Part shown: piece after piece, positions 44,701 through 55,967 of the stretch
Position numbering within the stretch: position 1 is the first letter of the stretch
How the letters are laid out: each line of letters begins with the position of its first letter
Source: Strix aluco
Taxonomy: Eukaryota; Chordata; Aves; Strigiformes; Strigidae
Assembly: GCF_031877795.1 (NCBI RefSeq)
Contig: NC_133931.1
Coordinates: 22,393,264-22,457,263, forward strand
Reading direction: 5' to 3'
Length of the DNA: 64,000 nt
Notes under the pieces: generated by a model
Database searches by the model: none
The model's input: the letters and a program-made list of their open reading frames with translations, nothing else
What the model was told of the DNA's origin: nothing
Made by a program: the position numbers and the translations under genes

Positions 44701-47700
44701 TGAGGCAGATAACTGCAGGTTCATGGACTTCAACTCAGTCATCTGACTTGTGCAGGCCTGACTGATGTTGTCTCTTACACCACAACAAAGTGAATGGATT
44801 AGTAAAAGTTTACAGAAATTAGTAATTGTAACAATTTTCATGCAGCACAGTATCAAATGCTTTCCTGAAATTCAAACAGATTGTCTTAGTCCCTAGAAAA
44901 TCTGTACAAGTCGCTTCTGTCATGCACACGGGTTGACAAGGAGGACAGGATCTTCTGAAAGAATTCTCAGTAATGCAGGAGCACAGACCAATACAAGTCA
45001 GACACAGCACCAGAAACGAATGACCTGAGAGTCTGAGCCACAAACCAGAGACAGCTCAAAAGAACAACGGAAAACTGGATGGCAGCCTCGGTTTGTTTGT
45101 GTTTGGGAAGCTTTCACCATGTATCCAACTTTCTATATACTTAGCATCCACCATGTGCCATAAATTTTGATTCAGAGTAATTTTCTGTAAAATCATTGCT
45201 TCTGGGAAGACCAGTGTGCATGCAAAATGGAAAACCAGGCCTTCCACTTTAAATTAACTTCGTAGTGATCACCTTCACTACAGCTTGAAAACATAAAATT
45301 TTAATTATTATTATTCCAAGTAGATCATTATTGCAATAGAAAAAGCAATGCTCAAGATTTTTAAAAAGATATACATAAAATCTCTTTTTGAAAAAAAACC
45401 ATGGTAATTAATTCCCAAGTATTTGTGGGAAATAGTTCTTATCTTCCACAGAGGTATATTTCTTTTGTGGCATTTTTGTTCAGTTTTTTATTTTTATGAA
45501 GATAAAATGTCTAAAACACTTATAACCTGAGTAGCTACTACATATTTTTGCTCTGTAGACATATATATGCATCTTAATTGAATTATTTTTATTTATTAAC
45601 TTTTATTTACTCTTAATTTTTATTTACTCTGAGACACAAGCCAATCTGAGAGGCAAGAAAGCAAGAAAAACAACTTGCTTTTAAATAATATTAAAAAAAT
45701 TATCCAAATTCTAAAGGATCAATGAGGCAGCTAGTAAGGCAAGAAGCTAATTCCTTTATCCCATTACTTTATGATCACCTCTTCCTTTCTCCAAACGTAA
45801 GATAGCCAAATATAAGGAAGGGCTCTCTTAACAAAGCTGATGATGTTACTACAGGACCCTCTTTCTGCATGTACTGCCTCACACACTATCTCCTTCATTC
45901 CTCAAAAATCTCCACCCAAATCCTTGACATTTTGAAAATCCTGCCTCCTCCTGCTAGTGAGATCAAAGAGTCAAAGGAGACACAGTTTCCCAACAGCTCA
46001 TTGCTTGATGTAGCACAGACCTAACTTATGACTACTCAATGGGACAACCTGGTGTTAGGTTTCACCCACCCCTCCCAGAAGCCAGTCGGAGCAGAATCAG
46101 GTACATACCCAGCACCTCCATCACACTGCAGAGACCTTCACCCATGAGAAGCTGGGGGCCATAGGGAGCTCAGAAGTCATGCTTGTAATGTAACCTCACA
46201 GGCAGTCAAGGACTCACATTTGCTTTTCCTCTCCTTCACAGATGCCTCTGATAAAGAGGAGGATGCATCCACCTTCACATAAGAGGCATATGCAATGGCA
46301 CCTCTTCCTTCTCCCAGCATCTCCTTCCTAGACTGCTGCAGGCAAAAGGCAGCACACACCCCGGGGGTTCACCCTGAGGTGATGCTGCAGCACCCTGCAG
46401 CTGACGTGGCACTGGGGAAGGCAGACAGAGAAACAACACTGTGCAAGTAGTCACTAACAGGCCCACCAAGGACATGGAAAAGGACCAGAGCAGGTCTTGA
46501 CCTACCCTACTGTCCAACTGGTAAAGGATCAGGAGGCTTCAGACATGTCACAGGGGTGCAATTTCTGCAGGAGACCTCCCATTTCTCTCTAGAACTGCCA
46601 AACTATTGACTGTAGAGGCAACCAGTGGGGCAGATGCATGAAGGCCTACACAAAGTCAGCCCAGTCCTCAAGAGAGACCTCCATCCTTATCAATAACTGC
46701 CATTCACCTGCATCCACAGGCACCTAAGCACCCAAGGGAGGGTGGCAAGCAGCATGCTTGACACAGCAAGGCAGCTGCTAGGACCCCTCCTGTTCTCACC
46801 AGTTCTGAATGCCTGTATTAGCCAGTGTTTCCTTAACCTTTTCCCACAGTGCTCATTTTGTTGGCCATGGTGCATCTCCCCCCCCCTCCTTATTTCTCCT
46901 GTTCAAAGAACTCAAGGCCACCTTTTCTTCTACCCTTTCATATTATCATCTGTGGGCCATGTTAACCCTCAGCATACAACATTTTGTTTGCAGTTCCAGG
47001 CATACTCCCCAGAAAGATCCCCACCCCTGGATGCTTAAGTTATGCTTAAAATGGTGCTACTTATATCTTCCTAGCAAAAGCACTGGCTCATATGAAGCAG
47101 TACAGAGCTGGGACATGGAGTCTGGGTAACCAGGTATTGCTAGGCCATCATGAGGCTGGATGGGTACAGTCCCTCTCTGAAAAGCTGCTTTTAATTTTTG
47201 TATGCAGGATAAACGTGTGGAGAGTTTAGCCACCAAGTGAACAGGAGAGTGGTAGTAGTTACTGGGACTGATGAAATCTGGTTGTGCAGGCCTTCTGAGG
47301 AATACATCATGGGCCAAACTGGGAAGGATGTGGTTATTCTCTCAAAGAACTTGATCCACCAGAAATTTAAGCAAAGGAAAGATGATGATTTTTTCCCCCA
47401 GGAAGCTCTTATCTATCTCACTACAGGGATGGAAAGGAGCAGATATCTTTAGTAAGGATATCCTTTCTGTCCTGCAGAGACCAACTATCCAGGCCTGTCC
47501 CCTGTGCCTCTGTATTATAGCAAGTTTCTCTCCCCCCATTTACAGCAGCTGCTTACACTGTCCTTATGCTCCCCTGCACACCTCCCCTTCTTCTAATAGC
47601 TAAGCAGAAAGCAGGCAAGTCTCCACTCATCCCCTCTATGTAGTTCAGGAGAAGAGGGCAGATAGATGCATCTTTTCCTCTGGCAAGCAAGTTACTACTG

Positions 47701-50700
47701 TGATGCAGCAATCACAGCTACATACAATACACAGAAAAGGTCTAAAAAGGTAAAGGGAGACAGACAAAGTAACCATGCTTGCCCCAAAGGGATGGTGAAT
47801 CAACAGCAAACAGACAGTGAGAGAGAGAAAAAGGCAGCAAGCTTTGTAGTGCAGACACTCCCACCCCCTCTCATTTGGCATAGAGAACTAAAGAGATGAT
47901 ACAATAGTAGTTTCAGAAAGTGTCATATTTAATCATTGCATTGTCACACTGGAAAAGAAAGCATTGATATTTGACCACATCTGCTATCCCACATGCTCCT
48001 TTCCCAGACCATTCCCTTTTTGTGGTCTTTATCAACGAAGGCATAGATAACACCCTGCAGCCAAGCTGTCATCCTGAATATCACATCCATCCTGCAAATG
48101 GAAACTAAACTCGCATGCCACCTCCACCTGCATGCAGTAAGGGCCTGGGCTCTGTACAGCCTCATGACCCATGCAGCACTGTGGACAAACAGCATCTCTC
48201 AGTTGCGGGAAGGCACCTCAACACCACAAACCCCTCTTCAGAAAGGGGGCATCGGAATCCTCTTCCATTCTTGGGCTAGATTTGTAGAAGACATAAGCAT
48301 CACGAGCCTTGCAAAGTTGCCCACAAGCATACCTTGGTGGTTCACCAAGGCCTGCAAGACAATCAAGTTGCTGTTGCCAGAGCTGCCATGGGCCAATGCA
48401 CTGGATGTGAGCTGTTAGAGATGCCTGATCGCACAGTCTGACAACTCACGGACAGCAGAGGGAGAACACTGTGGGCCACCTATACACAATGGTACACAAT
48501 ATTGTCCACTTGTCTACTATTCAAAGAAAGATAATGTGAAGAATGACCTTCAGAATCATGGTCACACATCACCCTCAGCAGACCTGTCCTCCCTAATCTG
48601 ATATGCTACTGATCAGGTGAAGTTCACGAGGTTCCACAGGGCAACAGCCACTTCCTTAAAAACATGGAGACAATCTTGAAATTGCACGTGACATTGGTGA
48701 AGCGTAAGGACAAATACACCTTTATGTCTGAAAGCTTTGTACCCACTGCTGGCTTTCCCCAACTCCAAGGACGATGTGTTCCCACCAGTCTGGGCTCAGC
48801 TCCCAAGCTCTAACCACCTCCTATCAATGAAGGCAAAGCAGTTCCAAACTCAGTAGCTCTGTCCACATTTTCCTTCTCTATATGAACAGCTTTAGGGAAG
48901 CTTGCATGACTCCATTCACTCACAGGTGTCCTCCTGGATTAGGTTACAGCTACAGGACTAAGCCCATCGCTCCACACCTACAGTGCTTTGGTTTGGCCAG
49001 TGACCACACTTGGCACACAAGTGTGGAGAAGAGGGGGTCCAAGACGCAGGCTGCACAGTGAGACCTGGAAAGCACCAGGGCTTGCAGCTACATGTGAACA
49101 CTAGACACGGTACTGTGGAAGGGACAGCAATCTGAAGGAGACTAACAACAGCATACCACAGTATTTCCCAGAAAGGTCTGCTGTTGAGAAGATCTGGAAG
49201 ACAGTATTCCACCGGCCAACTTCAGATCTCATGCACAGTAGGACTGGCCTAAATCTAGTCCAGAGTAAAACCCCTTAGTCTCATGCAGTGGACAGGTAAG
49301 AAGTGTGCTAACAACTTCACCTAGCAATCCGTTCCTGTAACACCAAATTACCTGTCAATGTAGACATAGCCTCTGAACGTGGATAAAGATGAGGCTCCGG
49401 GAATCACACTGTCAGCAGCATCTCAATGAACCCCAGTTACCATCAGGTAAATACCCTCTCTTCATCCAGCATGCATTACTTTGGACCCCCATGCATTCTA
49501 AGCAGCATCCTCTCAGAACAAGGAGCAAGGTAGTACTATTCACATTATCAAGCATAAAGGAATGCTCTTCAGACAAAGCATCATTAAATTTTGCAGATAA
49601 CTGATGTGCTTAAAGCCAGTGTAATAGGATTACACACATTCACCTGCCTGGTTTCAGACACCTTGAACAAGCTAATCACACTTGATGAAGGACATCAGTA
49701 CTACAGGTAACAAACACTTTTTTTAGTGGCTGTAGTGTACCCACAGGAATCAGCAAAGATGGTTTATTTAATTAACAAGCAGCAATTTAGCTGTTCCACC
49801 ACCAAAATCTTGTGATCACCACTTTGTTCCGATAAGCTAGAAAAGTTACCTTAGTTTGTCCTAAGCAACATATGATGTACAGTATGCTACATTTACCACT
49901 TTTTACACAAGCCTTCCCTGTCCGTCAGGATCAGTGACATATGGTAAAGAAATAGCAAAAATGTTACAAGCAAAATACAAATAAAATAGCCCCCTGTGCT
50001 TGTTCCATTGGGTCAATGCCCATACCTCTGCAGCCTTTCTCCAACTTAGGCTCTGCAGCAGCATCAGGGACAAAACATAACTCCAGGAAGATAGAGACTA
50101 TTGACTGCTTTCCCAATTGAAGCTGAGCTACCAAAAATTTAAGAGAAGAGAGATTTAAGCTTCAAGTTTTAAGTACTAGTGGTTCACGTATTACACTAAG
50201 AACTGCTCATGTGGAGTAAGAGGGAGAGGCAGGATGCCTGTCTAGAGGTTTCAGTAAATTCACGCCTGTGTTATTTTGCAGAACATCACGGTAACAATCT
50301 TCTACACAAAACAGCACTTATTTTCCCAAAACTCCCAACCTACAGAAGGTGGACAGCCCCCCCCTCACTGTGTGTACACACACACATCTATGTACTGATT
50401 TAAGCTTGCCAGAGACCAGGTTTCCAGTTTTTGGAAGTGTCTTCATACTGAATTAATTGTAAATTTGTATTTAGTGGAAGCAAATTAAGTGATTACATTA
50501 AAAATTTTAACTCACAGAACTTCAGCATTAAGCTTTTGAAGCTACTTCTTAATCCACTTCAAACTGGTTTTGTTAGTTTAAACTGACCTTAGTTCTCATG
50601 CAACTTCTCCCACTGCTGCAGCCAGTTGCACTGAACTCTCCAGACACACACACATATTCTGGTACATGGTCATGAACTCAGAAGTGAACGGAAGACTCAC

Positions 50701-53700
50701 TACTGAATCATTTTTCCAGTCTCTGAGGTACTTCATTGTTCTCTGTGGGACATTTTCCAGGGTTTTGTATAGTCTGCTTTAAAAACTCACTGGCAAGCCT
50801 TTTGTCTTTGTACTTCTACAGACCTGTAGATCTTACCCAGGTCAGGAAGTCTTAAGGGTTTGTCTACGGTGGACACATTCCAGAACTGCAGTAGAACAGA
50901 TTAAGAGATATGAACAAAAAGTTACGACACAGTAATATTGTTTGCCTTGCTGGAATAATGCCTTATGTTGACAACCTGTTCCAGCATAGTTGAAGTAGGA
51001 ATTACTTTGGAATTAGAAGTGACTTGATTTTGTGGATGACCACGAGGGGGAGTTACACCTATTTAAGTATAGCTGTAATGGACTAACTATTCTACTGTGT
51101 CCATCCATTTTCCTCACTAGACAAACCACAGATCTCCAGCCTCCCGATCTGAGCCAGTAGTAACATGAGCAGTGTTACTGTTAAACTGTTTTGAGATACA
51201 GATACGGTAAGCATCTGCAAATAATTAGATTCCACTGTCATGCAGTTGTTTAGCTAACATACACAAAACTTCACACCACAAAGCCATGTGGTTTTACATT
51301 CCTAAAATTACCATTTGTTGTATAAACAAAACTAATCCAAACATAAGGTAAAACTCAAGTACCCTAAAACTCAATGTGCCAAATGGAAAGCTTAGGATTA
51401 AAAAAAAAAAAAAAAAAATAGGGAGGGGTGGAGGGAGCAACTGCAAATTATGAATTTTCTATTCCAGAAAGTAAGATCCCAGAGGGACTGTCATCACTAG
51501 CCAGAACACCCATAACAGAGACCGCAAAATTTAGTTAGTCTCTTCTCCTGCTCTAATCAGTTCAGTGTTCTTGTTTATAGCACGTCATTAACAACAGTTG
51601 ATACATGAGGCAGAAGTGTAAGACCACAGATCAGCTCATTTCCAGGAGGACAACCACCACCTGAGACGGTGGCTCCACATCATCCTCTCCTGGAGGATTA
51701 CTATGAAGACAGCATCCCAGAAATGCCAATTTAACACCATTCTGGAAAGCAGAGAAACTGTACAGAAGCCTTTGTGCTCCAGCAGATGGAAAGCACAGCT
51801 CTTCTGGCTAGACAAAACTCCTCACAGCAGAGAACACTTGTAGAGCCTTGAGAATGGGACATAGGAGAGAGCTACCCCAGTTTTCGAGACTGAACCTGAC
51901 CTTCAGGTGAGACTTCTCCCCCTTGACAAATCTTCATTTTTTCTGGGAGTAAACACTCCAAATAAGTAGTGGGAAGAAGCTTCCAAAGGGGATAGGAGTA
52001 GAAAACAGGACTAACATCAAGGCCCTTTCTGCACAAAATACTTGGATTTCTTGAAGAAGTTTCCACCATATGCCCCAGGATTGCATGATCAAGCAGCCCA
52101 CTCAAGTCAGTTGAGATGAAGTGAGGAAAATACTACAAGCCTCAATCTCAAAACCCAGTGCTTACATCCTCAAACCATGCCCAGTCTTGAGAACAGGCTG
52201 TAGGGAGGGGAGGGGGAAGAACGAGATGGAATCAAAACCCAAAGCCTTTAAGCATTCCTACGGAGGATCAAAAGAACAAAGTTTTAACCAACATACTATT
52301 AAAATTCTTCCCTTGGTATGAACAAAGTTTGGACTACCAATTACAGAAAAATTCAAGCTCTTAAAACAACAGAAGTCTCCTCCACCTCCCAACCTGCTGC
52401 CTCTTTATGGCTACAAAGTGAAATTAAACAATATTCCAGAAGTCGATAGCTCCTTCTCCCCTGCTGCAATACCAAGTCCCCTGAAAAGCAGAACCCTTTG
52501 ACAATGCTGAGAAAGTTCCCTGTTGCAATCAACCATGGACAAACTATACTGGTACCATTACTGAATACCATGTAGAATCATATCAAAATGTCTAGGTGAC
52601 ATTGGCATCCACTGGTCTTCCTCAGAAAAAAGGCCCAGGGAAATTTCCTTACCCTTTCACCAGTAAAGCAGCTGTCAGGAAAAGTCAGTTTGACCAAGCA
52701 GTCAATCAGCACTGCTGAATCACAAATAAAGGCAGGCAGATCAGCACACATACACATTAGGTAGTTTAGAAATGTCTCCACAACACCAGAGTATTGAAGT
52801 ATACCAAATTAGAGGCCAGACAGTGTCAATGACAGGACACTAGGAAGCAAATGAAACAGGGTAGGGAAATCAAATCGTAATGGACACTGTTGTTCCACAC
52901 AGCCACCCAGTCAGTTGGCTGAGTAGCGATCAACCACTGCAGTAGTTAGAGGTGTTTATAAGGGAGACAAGATGGAAAAAGCAAGAAAACAACAAAGCTT
53001 CTCACTACCATGCAGTTTTTATGAAGTAGCTATATGAGAAGAGGTAAGCCATGAACACTTTCCAGAAGGAACTCCCTCCACGCAGAAGGCATGCACTAGG
53101 CACAAGTTACTGACAGTTCAGAAAAGTCAGTCATAGCAAACTAGTAAAAATGGCTCTGTGGTCTCTCTGCTGTAACAGCAGCATGACTGGAAGGCACAAA
53201 TACTGACAAAAGCTGGCTCAATAGTTGTAGTTAAGACACACCAAGTAAGAACCAGCAGCATACCTGACAAGATAAAGCAGCAGACGCTGCAGAAAGCATT
53301 CCTAACAAATGATGACTGGAGAAGGCACTGCACAGAGTTTACAACTGAAGCCTATAGCCTGTCTTTCAATTTAAAAGCCCACAATTTATCCACGATCTGC
53401 AGCTGAATTCAGTTGCTTGCATACAGGTATCTTAACATTTGATACCAGAGTTTCCCATACATCTACACTGGGCTGACAAATGCGATGCGAGACCAAAGCC
53501 CTTCCAAGCTGGCAGCTAGAGGCCAAACAGGGAATCCTGACTACCCCAAGCAACGCTAAAAAAATGTTTTGGCAACTGAACCAAGCTCCTCCTCCAAGCT
53601 CAGTAAAGAATATGTAAATAAGATTTTAATAATAGTAGCCACCTCCAATAGCACCTATATTTTTTTTAAACCAGAAACTTATTCATTTTCAACTCACTTC

Positions 53701-54710
53701 TGTTTCACTCTCTACACAGCACAAGATTGTAAGCTTTTCAAGACCTGTGTTAAGATGTTCCCTCTCCTCTTACCACTGAAAAGCCATTATTAAAACAGGT
53801 TTAAAACTTGTTTTACAAGCCTCTCACCCAGAGAGGCTCTGGCCCTTTGTAGTTATTGCTATCGGCAAAGCCTTTCCACAAGGTGGCATATTCTCAAGGG
53901 AGCCATAAGTTACAGTTAGTTCAGGTAAGAAAAGTGTTTGTTTTCACTTTAAAAAGAAAAAAAAAAAAAGAAGAGAGTTGCTCTTTCAGTCAGAAGTTTC
54001 AGCATCCAGTCAGAAGACAACAGAATGCAAAGGCCACAATGGAGAATAGGGCTAAGAATAAGTTTAGGTACCTCTCCTTAGCAGACATGAACTGAGAGAG
54101 GAACAAAGAGCAAGTTCTAAACATTACTTTTGCACTACCTGAGTTCAGGCAGGCCAGGATATCATAAGCTATGTCCCCAGTGAACTTCAAGAACTGCTCT
54201 GTATATCAGTGAGGTGCCTGGGCTATGTGTGATCAGCCCTGCCAAAGAGCTCTAAATAGCCACATCGCTGTGTTACACCCATTCCTCTTTCACTCTAACA
54301 CAGGATCCAAGGCCGGGGAAGGAAGGGTGTCTATAGTTCCCTTACACAGTGCTTATACAATCAAGCAGCTCTCGTGTACTCCAAAAAGATTTAAAGAAAC
54401 ACCTAGTCACTAAACTTTATCTGCCTTGTCATTCAGTACAACAGATATCACAAACCATTTCTTAATGATGAAAAAAAGGTTGTTTCACAGTGTTGGTATT
54501 TATATACTTCAGTGGGGGTGGAGAACGTACCTCCATTTGGAGAGCAGCCGTGTCCTGATCATAGTGTCCCATGATGTTTGGGAAAAAAGTCATATTGTAA
54601 GGCATTCCTGAACACCTGGCAACAGTAATTGGCTCACATGTGAATAAACTGTGCCCTCGCACCAGAGTTAGAAGTAAACTGCAAGCCGCAGAAAACGCAA
54701 GTACTCCCAT
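23556..54710 (-). CDS. FZD6: FZD6, Frizzled class receptor 6 (complete coding region, six coding exons)
   Basis: FZD6 is a plasma-membrane Wnt receptor of the Frizzled family, known for planar cell polarity and for restraining canonical Wnt signalling. Exons 54531-54710, 31511-31707, 28076-29093, 25882-26030, 24190-24618 and 23556-23712 join in consistent phases (0, 2, 0, 2, 2) to 2,130 bases, 709 residues (human 706). Seen in order: signal peptide (about 1-18), cysteine-rich Wnt-binding domain starting [11 protein letters not shown], a linker ending [16 protein letters not shown], seven membrane segments in exons 4 and 5, the Dishevelled-binding KTxxxW motif (KTCSEW, residues 498-503), and a long Ser/Thr-rich tail conserved with human FZD6 ([16 protein letters not shown] onward). 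No PDZ-binding end is present, as in other FZD6 proteins. Intron 4 starts with GC rather than GT. The start is the only ATG before the signal peptide. Confidence 0.97.
23713..24189 (-). other. FZD6: FZD6 intron before the terminal exon
   Basis: A 477-bp phase-2 intron with donor GTAAGG and acceptor TTACAG. Nothing else was seen in it. Confidence 0.9.
24190..24618 (-). CDS. FZD6: FZD6 cytoplasmic-tail exon
   Basis: The acceptor TTTTATTTCAG precedes the exon, which completes an Asp codon and reads [20 protein letters not shown], then [20 protein letters not shown] and a Ser/Glu-rich segment. The donor is AG|GTAAGG. Part of this exon recurs at 22.1 kb. Confidence 0.96.
24619..25881 (-). other. 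FZD6: FZD6 intron 5
   Basis: A 1.26-kb AT-rich phase-2 intron with donor GTAAGA. No element was recognised. Confidence 0.9.
25882..26030 (-). CDS. FZD6: FZD6 exon with seventh membrane segment and KTxxxW motif
   Basis: The acceptor TATCTTCTAG precedes AKALARPE. The exon encodes the seventh membrane helix ([14 protein letters not shown]) and [10 protein letters not shown], then a basic run before the donor GA|GTAAGA. It was recognised by reading the - strand against the known protein; its frame is under 60 codons, so it is easily missed. Confidence 0.95.
26031..28075 (-). other. FZD6: FZD6 intron 4, a GC-AG intron
   Basis: A 2.0-kb AT-rich phase-0 intron bounded by CAG|GCAAGT and TTCTAG. A T/G-rich low-complexity patch lies near 27.45-27.53 kb. 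The GC donor is forced by the reading frame: the only nearby GT would break the seventh membrane helix. Confidence 0.88.
28076..29093 (-). CDS. FZD6: FZD6 main exon, end of the cysteine-rich domain and membrane segments 1-6
   Basis: The acceptor ATTTATGTAG is followed by 1,018 bases that complete an Arg codon and run for 339 codons. They include CDETVP, the CPRHL and [11 protein letters not shown] linker, and six membrane segments containing [20 protein letters not shown] and [20 protein letters not shown]. The end is HIPCPYQ with donor CAG|GCAAGT. Confidence 0.97.
29094..31510 (-). other. FZD6: FZD6 intron 3
   Basis: A 2.4-kb AT-rich phase-2 intron with donor GTGGGG and acceptor TATGTAG. 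No repeat family was recognised. Confidence 0.9.
31511..31707 (-). CDS. FZD6: FZD6 cysteine-rich-domain exon
   Basis: The acceptor TTCTTCCCCGTAG precedes [20 protein letters not shown]. The exon continues with [20 protein letters not shown] and ends ELEC plus a split codon at donor CAG|GTGGGG. The spaced cysteines are those of the Frizzled Wnt-binding domain. Confidence 0.95.
34841..34856 (-). repeat. CR1 3'-terminal octamer pair
   Basis: Two exact copies of ATTCTGTG on the - strand form the end of the CR1 element, the microsatellite-like end typical of the family. Confidence 0.85.
34841..36995 (-). mobile_element. CR1 LINE retrotransposon, 5'-truncated, inactive
   Basis: The - strand encodes the carboxyl part of CR1 ORF2. 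Order seen: the linker after the endonuclease ([15 protein letters not shown]), [25 protein letters not shown], the reverse-transcriptase catalytic motif [31 protein letters not shown], and the CR1 tail ([20 protein letters not shown] to [16 protein letters not shown]). It ends with two copies of ATTCTGTG, the CR1 3'-terminal octamer type. The endonuclease is missing and the 5' edge is uncertain (36.99-37.08 kb). It is broken by a TA-dinucleotide insertion in a TATATATA run (36225-36232), a frameshift near 35745 just before the second catalytic motif, and a TGA at 35540-35542. It is inserted antisense to nothing: it has the same strand as FZD6, within the intron. Confidence 0.95.
41718..41734 (+). 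repeat. (G)17 homopolymer
   Basis: Seventeen consecutive G, flanked by further GGA units on the left and GAAGA on the right. Confidence 0.9.
42293..42307. repeat. (AT)n simple repeat
   Basis: Pure AT dinucleotides followed by a short ACAC stretch. Confidence 0.85.
44830..44910 (-). mobile_element. Degenerate LINE (CR1/L3-like) reverse-transcriptase relic
   Basis: The - strand reads [17 protein letters not shown], which resembles the catalytic motif A context of CR1-group reverse transcriptases ([18 protein letters not shown]), with the catalytic Asp replaced by Asn. No clear flanking homology was recognised by eye, so boundaries are approximate. It would be much older than the element at 34.8 kb. 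Confidence 0.5.
51400..51418 (+). repeat. (A)19 homopolymer
   Basis: Nineteen consecutive A followed by TAGGGAGGGG. No retroposed gene or SINE body was recognised upstream. Confidence 0.9.
53951..53969 (+). repeat. A-rich tract
   Basis: A5-G-A13 in the FZD6 first coding intron near exon 2. Confidence 0.9.
54531..54710 (-). CDS. FZD6: FZD6 first coding exon (signal peptide and start of the Wnt-binding domain)
   Basis: Sixty codons: a hydrophobic signal peptide ([19 protein letters not shown]), then [29 protein letters not shown] and the donor GAG|GTACGT. Upstream on the same strand, CAG acceptor-like sites occur within 50 bases (AACAG and TTCAG), which fits a separate 5' UTR exon as in mammals. 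Confidence 0.95.
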
Positions 54711-54849
54711 CTTGTCAGGGTCTGAACTTCAGCACATAGCTCTGTTCAGCAGTTAGACCGGCTTCGCGCGGGGGTACACACACACATCTTCCTCTGCTGC
54801 TTCCAGCGCAAGGCACGGGCAGTAAGGCAGACGATCCGGCTCCTCACCG

Positions 54850-55870
54850 CTGCCTTCGGTATCTCCCCATCGTGGCTGAACGCGATTTTACTAAATCCCT
54901 TCCTGCTCGAGCCTGTACGCTGCAGAAGCGGGAAAAGACAAGGCAGAGTCGTTACCAGCAGAAACCACCGGCCGCGACCACCCGTCGCAGGGCCGAACCC
55001 GGCCTCCTCGCGAACCTGCAGGGGAGAGGGCGGCTCCCGCCGGGGCGGCCGCGCACCCCCCGCACCCCCCTCCCCGCGGCTCCCCCCGGCCCCCACATAC
55101 CCCGCGGGGGCCGCGGCACGGCGCAGCCCGCGCTCCCGCTGCCGCCCCGTCCCGGGCAGCGCCGCCTCGCCCACGGGCAGCGGTGCGTTCGGCCACCGCT
55201 CCCGCCCGGGCCCCGGAGCCACCGCTGCTCCCGACGCCCCACTGTCGGCGCTCGGTTCCCAGCCCCGCCCTGGGAAGCGGCGCCCGCGGGGCCGGGCGGG
55301 GAGCCGGCCGAGAAGTCGGCCCAGGAGCCGGGGCTCGCCGGGCGCGGCCTCGGCGCCGCATCCCCGCCACGCCCGAGCCGCGCCCCCGCCGCCCCCTCAC
55401 CGGGACCCGCCTCCCGGCGGGCGCTTCCCCCCCACCTCGGCAGCTGCCCCGCGGAGGAGCCGCCGCTCCCCGGGACAGGCCCCGGGCCTCGCCCGGCCGC
55501 CGCACTCACCCGAGCCGGCCCGGCAGCGGCCCCCTCCCCGCCGCGGCTGCGATGGCCGCGGCCGCCCCGCGCCACCGACAGGATGTGGCGTCCGGCGGCG
55601 GGGGGCGGGAGGGGGGGGCGGCGCTCGCGCGATACTTGGCGGGCGGGGGCGGGGCGACCCGCACCTTCCCGCCCCGCCCGCCCCTGGGTGCGGGCCGGGG
55701 TCGGCTACCGGCACGGCGGGGCCTCCCCTTCGGGCCGTCGGGTGCCACCGGCAGCCGCGGCCTAGCCGGCCACCGCCACCGCGGGGTCCCGAGACGCGTG
55801 GGCCTGTCCGCGCCGCAGCGCACCTGGGGTGGAGCGGAGCCTCAGGTGAGGAAGTCCCCGGGGCCGAGCG
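54850..55870. promoter_or_regulatory. FZD6: CpG island, promoter of FZD6
   Basis: About 1 kb of extremely GC- and CpG-rich sequence sits just upstream of the first FZD6 coding exon. It contains many GC boxes. It drives FZD6 on the - strand and may also fire on the + strand. Confidence 0.75.
55510..55570 (-). other. FZD6: Candidate 3' part of the non-coding first exon of FZD6
   Basis: A strong - strand donor, GG|GTGAGT, begins at 55509 inside the CpG island. Mammalian FZD6 has a non-coding first exon, and splicing from here to the exon at 54.7 kb would give an intron of about 0.8 kb. The transcription start is not determined; the donor is a consensus match only. Confidence 0.4.
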
Positions 55871-55959
55871 CACGGAAGCGAACGGCACCAAAATCCTTCC
55901 AGCCAGCGCCTGGCACTGAGGTTTTCATACAGACGCTCGGTATTGACTCCGCAGTGCGC

Positions 55960-55967
55960 TATATAAA
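55960..55967 (+). promoter_or_regulatory. TATA-box-like element on the + strand beside the FZD6 island
   Basis: TATATAAA in an otherwise GC-rich flank. It points away from FZD6. Confidence 0.3.

Larger units (their letters stand above)
31708..54530 (-). other. FZD6: FZD6 first coding intron (about 22.8 kb)
   Basis: A long phase-0 intron with donor GAG|GTACGT and acceptor CCCCGTAG. It contains a GC-rich islet (32.5-33.1 kb), a truncated CR1 LINE (34.84-37.0 kb), an older reverse-transcriptase relic (44.8 kb), homopolymer and dinucleotide runs, and a GC-richer stretch without family assignment at about 45.9-49.3 kb. No nested gene was recognised. Confidence 0.88.
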
